Of a stretch of DNA of 64,000 nucleotides, positions 37,196 through 49,100 are shown piece by piece. The DNA is from Wolbachia endosymbiont (group A) of Pogonocherus hispidulus (GTDB lineage: Bacteria > Pseudomonadota > Alphaproteobacteria > Rickettsiales > Anaplasmataceae): assembly GCF_964028195.1 (NCBI RefSeq), contig NZ_OZ034750.1, positions 558,001 to 622,000 on the forward strand. Reading direction: 5' to 3'. How positions within the stretch are numbered: position 1 is the first letter of the stretch; each line of letters opens with the position of its first letter. Below the pieces are notes generated by a model, which saw only the letters and a program-made list of their open reading frames with translations, was not told where the DNA came from and made no database searches. A program made the translations under genes and the position numbers.

Positions 37196-40100
37196 CTACT
37201 TACTCAAAGTATTTCCAAGCTTGGTTACTCCTACATCAGAAAGACAAGTTGATACTTTATCCTTTGGTAGGACATTTATACAAAAGCACTTCTTGCACTT
37301 TTCTAAAACATTATCTAACCCAACATTACCACTAAATTCAACTCCTCTTTCCAAGCTTGCTATTATTTCTGGATATGCATCTTTAAGTTCAACATGTATT
37401 CTAGCTTGTTCTTTTGATTCTAGGTTTCTTATTTTATCTTCTACAAATGAATTAAATTTTTTAAGAGCAAGTTCAACTGCAACTCTGCTGCTTGGCACAA
37501 CTTCTACTCCTTTACTCATTAAACCTTGATAGCGCCTACTTGGAGTATTATCTAATGCATCGGCAACACAACTCGCAAGAGCAATATTTTCATTATTTAG
37601 GAATTTATTCCAACCAACAGATGACGTACTTTGTGGTATGTTTTTATTATCACTTTTTACATTATTCTTGTCTGCAATGTTGTATTGAGAGGGCAATGCA
37701 GGAATTATAGAGAAAGTGCTGGCTGCTAATTTTTTCGCCCAAGAAATACAATTATTTATCCATGAAGATGGTCTTGTACCACTACTTGCTGCTATCTCGG
37801 GTTGATTACTCGAACCTAGCAACTCACTCAGTAAATTACGGCGTTTACGTTGTACAGCTTCTCCTCTTTTCTGCTTAAGTTTTTCTAAGCACTGCACAAT
37901 ATCACTACATTCTTCGTTTTTACCACGTTCTCTTAGTTTCTCTTTAGCAATATCTAGTGGCGTTTTACCATCCTTTTTAGCATCAACATCAGCCCCTTGA
38001 CTAATAAGCTCTCTAACTTTAGGGAGATTTTCTTCTCTTACAGCAGTAAACAACTTCCTACGTAATTGCTCCTGTTCTAAAACTCTCACTATATGAACTT
38101 GTTGGGTGAGCAATAATAAATTATTGTGAGATTCATGATCCTCTTCAATAGCATTCTTTGTACCAGTAGCAATATCTAGCGGCGTTCTACCATTCCTGTC
38201 TTTAACATTAAGATTGGCACCTTGGCTGATAAGCTCTTCAACTCTAGGAAGATTATATTCTCTCACAGCAGTAAATAACTCTTTACCTAATCGTTCCTGT
38301 TCCAAAGCTTTAACTATATCTGTGTAACCCTTTTGAATAGCCAATCCCAAAGGTGTTTGGTTATGAATGTCCTTGACTTCAATATCAGCACCTCTATCAA
38401 GAAGGAATTTGACTGTATCTAATTTGTTTCCCTCTACAGCTACATGTAAAAGTGTAGAGCGGTCATTAGTTACATCATTAATATCATTAGCATCCTTGTC
38501 TAAAAGAAATTCAACTATTTCAAGCTTATTACTATACTGAGCAGCCACATGTAAAGGCGTATCGCCGTAGATATCTCTAGCTTTAATATTAGCGTTCTTA
38601 TTAAACAGAAACTTAACTATGTCAAGCTTGTCACTAGAAGCAGCAAAGTGTAAAGGTGTCCATCCATATATGTCTTTAGCTTCAATCTTAGCACCTCTAT
38701 CAAGGAAAAATTGGACCATGCCCAAATCGCCTTCTTGAGCGGCAAAATGCAAAGGTGTTTTTCCTTCCTTATCTTGAGCATCAATGTTAGCATCTTCCAA
38801 ACTAGCACCTCGATTTACAAGATCTTTAACTTTTTTAAAATCACCACCTCGCACTGCAGCCAACAATTGCTCATTTAGCTGTAATTCTGTTTGTTGTAAA
38901 TACTCTGCAGTATTATCATATTTTTGATCTTTAGCAACATCTAGCGGTGTTTTACCACCATGATCTTTAGCACTGATATTGGCTCCTTTACCTATAAGAT
39001 ACTCTACTACATCCAGACGACCATTCCAAGAAGCCCAGTACAGAGGTGTTCTGCCATCTTTGTCAGTATCATTAACACTCACTCCCTTGCTGATAAGAAA
39101 CTCTATAATACTTCTACTATTATTTTCAGCAGCAACATGTATAGGCTTTTTACCAGCAGTAGAGGCATCTGCAGCATTGATATTAGCTCCTTTTTCTATC
39201 AAGAATTTTGCAACCTCTAATTGATCAAACTTAGCAGCATAGTGTAAAGGTGTCCAACCATTTTTATCAGCTTCATCAACGTTTACCCCCTTGCTGAGAA
39301 GAAACTCTATAACACTTTTACTATTATTTTCAGCAGCTACATGTATAGGTTTTTTACCAGAAGTAGAGGTGTCTGCAGCATTGATATTAGCTCCCTTATC
39401 AAAAAGAAGACTAGCAACCTCTGAACGACCTCTCCATGCAGCATAGTGCAGTGGTGTATAACCTTGCTTGTCAGTATCGTTAACATCCACTCCTTTGCTA
39501 AGAAGAAACTCTATAATGTTTTTATTATTGTTCTCAACAGCAATATGTATAGGCCTGCTACCATAAAGATTTTCACTTGCAACATTAACATCAGCACCTT
39601 TCTTTACCAAAAACTCTGCAACTTCTAAACGATCCTTAAATGCAGCCCAATGTAGTGGTGTCCAACTGTACTTATCTCTAGCATTAACATTAGCATTCCG
39701 ATTGATGAGATCCCCAACTTCACTAAGATTGTTGTCTTTCACTGCCATCAACAATTTTTCATCTAACTCTGATTGTACTTCTTCTATCATTTCTATTATA
39801 TTTGTATAATCTTCTTGTTTGGCCAAATCTAAAGGTGTTTTACCGTTTTTATCTTTAACTGCAATACTCGCACCTTTCCTAAGAAGGAGTTCAACCGTAT
39901 TTGGTTTATCTCCTCGTATAGCTAAATGTAAAGGCGTTTTACCGTTATTAGTTATATCATTAATACCACTAAGATCTCTGCTCAAAATAAACTCAATTAC
40001 TTCAAGTGTGCCATCATGTTGGACAGCTACGTGTAAAGGTGCTTCACCATCCTTGTTTTTAGCCTTTAAGCTAGCTCCCTCTTCGACAAGATATTCTACT

Positions 40101-43100
40101 ACTTTTACATGACCATTATTACAAGCGTTATGTAAAGGAGTATTATCACTGTTATCTTTAGCTTCTAAACTAGCACCTTGGCTAACAAGAGCCTTGACTC
40201 TATTAAGATCGTCACCGTTTGCTACAGCCAACAATTCTTTATCTAAATCTAACTGTGTTTTTTTCAAAAATTCTATTATATCTATGTAATTCTTTTGAAC
40301 AGCCAAGTCTAAAGGTGTTTCACCATCTTTGTTTTTAGCTTTTAAGCTAGCTTCCTTCTTGATAAGATATTTCACTACTCTCAAATGATTATTCTGAGAA
40401 GCATAATGTAAAAGAGTATTACCATTGCTATCTTTCACCTCTAAGCTAGTACCTTGGCTAACAAGATCCTCAATCTTATTAAGATCACCGTTTTTTACTG
40501 CAGATAACAATTTTCCATTTAAGTCTGACTGTATTTGTTCTATTGCTTGTACTATATCTATGCGACCTTCTTGGATAGCCAAGTCTAAAGGTGTTTTACC
40601 ATCTTTATTTTTAGCCTTTAAACTAGCTCCCTTTTCGATGAGATATTCTACCACCTTCAAGTGACCATTACTACAAGCATTATGTAGAGCAGTATTACCA
40701 TTAATATCTTTAGCTTCTAAATTGGCACCTTGAATGATAAGATCTTTTACTTTATCAAGATTACCATTCCTTGCATTAATTAACAATTCTTGATCCAACT
40801 GTGCTTTCTTCAAAACTTCTATCATATCTTCTTCAGTAGCTAAGTCTAAAGGTGCTTTATTATTCTCATCTTTAGCATTTACACTAGCACCTCTATCAAG
40901 AAGGAGTTTAACTACACTCAACCTGTTCGTATCAACAGCAAGATGCAAAGGCTTTTTATTATCTTTGTCTTGAGATTCAATATCAGCACCTTCATCAAGA
41001 AGAAATCTAATCATATCCAGGTTACCCTCTTGCACAGCAAAATGTAAAGGTGTTCCTTGAATCGTTATTTCATTATTAAATTTAGCACCGTTACTAATAA
41101 GAAGTTTGACCACATCCCATTTACCTGATTGAGCAGCATAAAGTATTGGCGTGTAACCAAAGTCATCTTGAACTTCAATATTAGCACCTCTATCAAGAAG
41201 GAATTGGATCATGTCTAAATTATTTCCTGACACAGCAGAGTGTAAAAGTGTTTGACCTTTCTTATCTTGAGTATCAATATTAGCACCTCTATCAAGAAGC
41301 AGTTCTACTACACTCCATTTACCTGATTGAGTAGCAAGAGATATTGGTGTATACCCAAACTCATCTCGAACTTCAATATTAGCACCTCTATCAAGAAGAA
41401 GTTTGACATTATCACGTTTACCAGCTTTAGAAGCAAGATGCAAAGATGTCCTACCAAGTTCACCTGGAGCATTTATGTCTCCGCTGTTTGGGAATTCTAG
41501 AGGTATAGAACTTTCTTGTAAATCGACAATAGAACTCACATTGCTTAATTTATCAATACTATCTGAATTATATATTCTATCCATTTCATCACTTAATAAT
41601 ATTTCTTTGTCAGTAAATCTTATAGATAATGTTTTCATTTTAGGTTCTTTATAGAAATCTCTAAAATACATAATACACAACTCATTTGCTTCTATGCCAG
41701 CATTAAAGGCATTGGTAACTATCAAGTCATATTTATCATGAAGGTAGGTATACTGCCCTGCTTTTTTAGATATAATTAATTTACTATTTTCTTCTATGTC
41801 TTGAGGTCTTACTACAATAATTTTCTCATCAGAAATAAAGAATGAAGACTTTAAATCTAAATTATCATCTATTTTCACCGGTGCATTATCAAAAATAATT
41901 TGTAATTTTTTATACCACTTATTTATAAGTGCATCTTTCAGCCTGATTGTTATTACATCTTGCTGAAAACCAGTGGCTGATATAGAAAGTTTAATTAACA
42001 AATCATTTTTGTCTTTAATAACCATTGGTACTGGTTTTATACTCAAATCCTTATCTACTTGCTTCACTAACTGACGAAAATCTAATGTTCTCTTCAAACT
42101 TTTCTTTCCATTGGTATCATCATTTATTACTTTTTCTTGAATAGGGAAATTTTCAGTATCAAGTCTTGCATGGCCTGAAGTAATTACGTCTTTTTCACCC
42201 ACACTAATATTTTTTCTCTCATTTATATTAAGTTCATTATGTATATCTCTCATGAAGGCAGGACAGGAATCAGTATTGCCTTTTTCGCTATTTCTTGCAC
42301 AACTACCTAAGTCTAACTTACTCTCTGAGGGAGAAACAAGCTCTTTAATATTTTCAACCACAGAAGATATTTTACTTACTACTTCCTGACCACTGTCCAA
42401 CTTTAACCTAAGGTACTGATCCACTGCATTTTGATCATACTCACTTAGTGAGGAAATGTTTTGCAGTCCTCTTGATAATTCCAAAATCTGAGTACTATTC
42501 AATTTGTCCTTAACCCCTATAGCTTTAAAGGGATCAGAGCCTAGACTCGCTTTACTATCTATTTCTTGTATATCACACCCATTGCGAGTAGATCCACAAT
42601 CTTCAACCTTCCATACAAATTGTGAATCCTTCGTTTGCGGAATCCAAGCAAACACATATCTTCTCCTTCCATCAGCATCACTACGCTTAAAATCAGTAGC
42701 ATATAAATATTCATTTTGCTTAACATTCATTATATAAACATTGTCACCATAAGGTTCTAACTTCCATACAGATTGTGAATCCTTCGTTTGTGGAGTCCAA
42801 GTAAACACTCTCCTTCTTGCTTCGTCATAATTAAGAGAATCAAGAGCAGCGTATAAATATTCGCTATGATATCCAACATTTTTAATATAAAGATTGTAAC
42901 CATCAGGCTCAATCTCCCACAAACCTTGTTGGATACCATGTTCCGTTGGCTTTTCTCCTGGACCCCAAGTAAACACTTGTCTTCTGTTCGTATCATCAGC
43001 ATTAAGTTTAAGTTCTCTATTGCTTTCAAAATCAACAGCATATAGATATTCATTAAACTTAACATTTTTAATACATACTTTTGATGAAAACACCACATTC

Positions 43101-46100
43101 TTTACTGATTCTGGTAATTTGCTTTTTAGTTCTTCAAGATTAGATCTTTCCTCTGGATGAAGACTACGGCAATTGTCCTTCTCCATAATTTCCTTTACAT
43201 AATAGGCCAATTTAAACACTGCATTGTTATTAAGATCATTTTTCTTTTGCATTTCATCAAACACAGCTATATAACCTTGAACACTTTGTGTGATACTACT
43301 ACAATCGTGTATAAGCCTTAACATCTTTTTCGTATCCACTTTTTCATACACATCATTTACAGCTTCTTTCATTGCTTCACCACACAACTTTTTGTCAAGA
43401 TTACAAATCCCATTTGTAAGGCTACTGGTCAAAGGAGAATTATTTAACATGCTATTCTCTAGATCCATCTTTATTATACTTTTAACCATAGAAGAGACTT
43501 TACTTTGCTGATTATTCTCCTCATTCATCATTAATTCAGAGCACTGGTTTATTACATCTCGATCATAGCCACTTAATAAAAGATTATTTTGTAAAGTCCT
43601 TGACAATGCTGAGATCTGCGTACTATTTAAATTACCTCTAAACTCAGATAACTGTTCTAAGCTACAAAAACCCTCTACAAAGTTAACTTGATCTTGGAGT
43701 GAAGAAAAGCCTAAATATTGATATGTTGAATTTTTATTTGCAAAACCAGCAGTTGATACCAAACATTTAAAGTCAGTTTCTACTTTAGATGTATACTCAT
43801 TTCTACTCTGGTAATTCTCTGAAGCTTTATCAATTAAACTTTGTATTTCTTTTACCTCAGATAAACTAAACCTATTTAATCTCAGGATCTTTATCAGTTC
43901 TAAACCTAAATCAAATTCCAATGTAGCAATTCTATAAGACTCAGAATTATCCCAATTTTTTACGTTGATCGTACGATTAGACCTCTTATCGCGAAACACT
44001 AAATCTGTACCATTACTGGAAACCTCAACCTGATCCGGAGTAATATTCTTTAGTACCACTACTCCTATGCGTTCCTCATCTTGTCCTACAGAAGTAGAAA
44101 TATTTTTTTCTAATTTTTGATTGTGTTGAATGATACTAGTAGAGTTACTAAAATCTTCAACGTATTCTTTTACAATTCTTTCATAGTCACTTCTAAGTTT
44201 ATCCTTATACTCAGTTACATTATCAACGTTCTCTAATAACCCAGGAGATGGAGAAAAATGATCATTATTCCATAGAGAATAAGAAATATTTTCCCATTTA
44301 CTTCGATCAGTATAGAACCCTTCTATTTTAATGACAAAAGGGACTTCGCTTTCTCTTATCAATAGGAGATCATCTTTATCTTTATACTTTTTAATATCTT
44401 CAAGATGAGAATCTATCACTACATTATCACCTTGAAAGTCCTTAGGTAACAAAAACATATTCTGAGTTTGTATAGCCTGTAAAAAAGGAACTAATTTACC
44501 TTTTTCTGAGGAAGAACACGACATTGACTGTACATAAGGAATAAATGTTTCTCCTTTTTTATTCATAATTACGAGATGTCTATAATTACGATCTTGAAGA
44601 TAGTTTTTTACTTGAATACTAGTATTATTATAGTTTAAATGTAAGTTACATTGTTGGACTAAAAAATCTTTTTCAACCTCTGGCATAAATAGCGTATCCG
44701 CTTTTTCATCATCTGAATAATTATCAATCTGAATTTCTTTGTTACCTATACCATCAGCAATAATATACACGTCACTTCCTTTTCCTCCTCTCGCAAATAT
44801 AGTACCTTGATCGAAGTTCATTACATCATCTTCCTGAGAACCAAAAACCATATTTGGAACTGCACTATTACCATGATTCTGTACTCTATCTCTGATAACA
44901 CTAAAGACTTTGTAATCCTTGTTATTGTTTAGAATTTTCTTGTAATGACTTTCAACATTGTCAAAATTATCTAGGGAATGTTCTGAATGTAATTCAAATG
45001 AAGTAATTTTTATAGTTGATGAGTCTGATCTTTCAATCTTAGGAACAATATTACTACCATTTTTATCTATTAGTGCAAAGCGAGGTTTATTACTGCTTTG
45101 CTCAACATAATTTTTTACATCAAGAGTAAATTGATTGTTTTGACCAAAATTTATTTTTAAAGATAAAGTATTACTGTCTGTGGAATAAGTAATTTGTTCA
45201 CAACCACTTAATAAATCAAATTCCGAAAAAACTATAGTTCCCGTCCCCTTTATATTAATTTCTGAGCGTAAACTTCTACCTTTATAACCTGCGGTTTTTA
45301 CGTAAAAAGTATAATTGCTTTCTCTACCTTCAACTGTAGTATATGGTGAAATAATTACTTTTTTACAATTTTCAACTATGTCTTTTGCATTATTACTAGA
45401 ACCACCACCACTATCTATGATAACCTCACGATCATCAATTTCTGCAAAGTGTTCGGAATAACCCATACATAACACCCTATCTACTTTGTTTTTCCTTCCA
45501 ACATAGTGATAATTAAAACTACTATTATTGATATAATCATCAATCAATAAATGATCATTCATTTTTATTTTTAATTGTCCAGAAGCACTAGGTTCAAAAC
45601 GATAGTTAACATTCACCCCTACAACTGTATTTTTCAATTGACTTAAATCAATTATATTAACAGAGTTACCTCCACCAATAATTTTACCTGAAAAGCCAAT
45701 GTTATTTACAATAAACCTATTTACTACATTATTACCACCAGTTATTCTTGTTGCACCTGGATAAATTAGAAAATTATTGTTCCATTCGTTGCTTCCAATA
45801 ATGACACCATTATCTACATTCTGTAGATCATAGACAATTGTTTTGCCATTTTGCTTTACACCTACTCTACCATCGTGACTAATAACCATTGCATTATCAC
45901 AGTAGTATAAAGACGGTTGAACTGAATTTGTAATACCTTTTTCATAATCTTGCCCAGTAATCTTTGGCAAACAAATCCTGCTAGCACCCGGTATACGATC
46001 AGGTATAACACGCGAAAGATTTCTTGTATTAGCATTTTTCCCATTCATCATAATCGTTGCATAACCTGGACGAAGAGTATTACCTCTTATTTCTCCCCCA

Positions 46101-49100
46101 AGACCAACACCATAAGCAACAACATTACTAGGGCCATTATTTAAAGCTTGCCACACTCCTTTAGCTAAACTATTAACTGTGTCTTTCCTAGCTGCAAGAT
46201 GCTGCACATCAGCTGCCATAGGTTGAAAAAGAAGTGTACGCCAAAAAATACTCCAGTTCTCTCCATGGGTTGTATCGTACTTTTTCTCGTACTCCACGAT
46301 ATTGCTGACACCACTATAAATTCCATAACCTACCATGAGCCCAAACCCAACTGCAATACCAACTACCGGCATACTTGCTGCTGTAAGAGCAACACCAGAA
46401 ACAAATGATACACTAGAAAAGGATATAGATGCTATATTATCTCTTATCTCCTTTTCTCCACATGGATTATCACTATCCTCTCTTTTTTTACAATCAACAA
46501 GATTACTTGCTGACATACCTATCTCAACAATATCAAAAACACCAGCTATAACTCCTACTGTACCTCTTGCTATAGTTCCTCCAAACTTTGCGCCTGCAAT
46601 TCGAACAGCAAATTTTGTCTGTTTACCTAAAGTACCTGGTATAATTTTTCCCACAACCTTTTCAGCTGATGCTATAACTTTTGGAGTAATTTTAACCATT
46701 ACATTCTCAATTGGTTGAGATGCAAAAGACCATGCTATCCCACCTAAATTTAATCCACAATCTATTGCTGTTCCATCTTTACAAGATACAATAGCTCCAT
46801 GAATTCCTCTTATTAATTGTATTCCACCTGCAGCGTTCATTAACCTGCTTTTCAACTTTGAGCTTTTTGTTGTACTACCAGTTTGCTGTGAAATGTCACC
46901 GTGCAAATTCTTAATACGTTCATTTTCAATATAACGTCCGTACCCTTGATCTTCAACTACCTTATCAAATAAGTACTTATGATTACCTTCGATATTTTTA
47001 TCTCCAACGAACTCTATTAGCTGAGCATTTTTCCCTTCATTTTGACTACTTTTAACATAAGTTAGGAACTTTTCACTATCAACTATAATCTTATCTATAT
47101 TATTTTCATCTATCCTTCCCTTAATAAACTTTTTTACATCATCCAATGAAAATAAACAAGGATTAATACTTCTTCTTTTTCTACTACCTTGTTTTACACA
47201 ATTATTCAGGTCAAATTTCTTTCTAGGTGCTTGTGTTTCAGCAAGTACAGTCTCTAGATTAGCTATACGTTGTGGATCTATACTTAATCTGTCTGAAACA
47301 TTTTCTCTCGTGCGTATAAAATAAGCTTCATCTCTTCCTTGAACTTGCAAACGGTTACGTATTTCATCAGGAATATTACTTCTACTTCCTTGCAACACAG
47401 CATTAATACCTCTAGCGTTTTCTAACGCCCATAAGCCACAATTATAACCATCTCTTTGTTGAGTAACAGGAACATCATGAACGTTAATTTGAGCCTGTTG
47501 TAAAACTTGACGAATATTATCTGGAACACTATTACCCAACGAGTCTACATAGTATCCATTATACTGCCCATTTTGATAGGCAACGACCAACGTAACCCAG
47601 TGATTATTATCTAAATTAACAATTAAAGTTAATGGCCTTCTTTCACCTCTTGTTGTTACGCTATCTTGAAACTGTTGTAATTGATTAACTATGTGTTCTG
47701 GTGATCCCACTATTTCAAATAATGTATCAGCTCCATAACCGTATTCTATTCTTGCAATATCAGCTATATCATGTTGTTGCAGCCAATAATGATAATCTTT
47801 TTCTGCTGTTGCAGATTCTAATGTACGTAAATTCTCTTCTTGTATACCAATATTTTTAAGTCTCTGAGTTATCTCTTGTATTCCTTCTAAATGTTTTCTC
47901 TTAGCTATATCAATAGAACTATGAACTACTATAGCAGGAACAAACTCATCACTTGTTAATATTAAAGAATTTTTATCTTTAGCTCCCACATTAATAACCA
48001 CACCCATGAAAAACATTTTATCACTATCTGTTATTGTTTTCAGTGCTGCCCCTTTAGCATATCTAATATTTTGTTCCTTTGTTAATTCATCAACTTCTTC
48101 TTTCATTTGTTTTTCATTTAAGTTTTTATCTATAAGCTTAAATTCCAGCGCTATAGGAGTATATTCTTTAGTACCCTGAGGCGAAGGACCAATACCTTGA
48201 ATTACCATATCAACACGACCACCTGCTCCTGTTTGAAATTCAGGTATAATTACAATTTTTGCAGAATCCTCTTGTTTTGCAGAAGTCTCTTTTAGCTTCA
48301 AATCACTGTAACTACTAAGCAAGCCATTAAGCACAGCTTGCAATTTGGCTTCATCAGTTATCAAACCTTTTATAGGATAAATTGTATCTGCTATATCAGT
48401 AAGTAGCTTTTTATAATCTGGTAATAAATCTTTACTATCAGAGGAAGTAGCATGCTGAGAAGTGATTGCTTGATCAAATTTTGCCTTTAATTCATCAGAA
48501 TTAGGTATCTTGAGAAAATTGCCTGTAAATTGCTGGTCGTTACCACTTGGATTATATTTACTTATTTGCTTTATCTCAAAAAGGTCTTTGAAAGATGAGT
48601 TTTCTTTATACTTTTTCAAACCCATCGTAATTTCTATAACGTTTTCTATTTTTCCAACTTCAGGTATATCTATGACTGGAACTTTTTTTTGGTTAAGATT
48701 TTGTATCTCTGTTTCTTGTTCAATTATATGAAAAACAAATGCTGTTTTATCTTGTTTCCTATCACCTTTGATAAACACTAAGGTGGTTACAGGCCTTTCT
48801 TTTGATTGTGCTCCGCCTCTTGTCTTAGATTCCAAAGGATATTCACCATAAGAAAAGACATACTTTTCTACATCAGTTCCATCAAATTTATCAACTAAGA
48901 TTGATTGACCTACAGTATATCTGCTAAAATAATAAATGTCCCTTGTCTCCTTATTTGCCGTAAAAGTATAGTATTCACTCGATAACAAATCCGTTGCCCG
49001 TTGTTTAAAAATTTCCTCAGAAATTTGTTGATTGTTCCATTTGCTAGCTAATTCTATAAAATCTTCCATCAAAGATGATGGTTGTTTAATAGGTTTTACT

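Noticed and set aside
46335..46718. Plus-strand frames within cifB
   Set aside because: All are antisense to the continuous cifB frame, lack ribosome sites, and have low-complexity composition.
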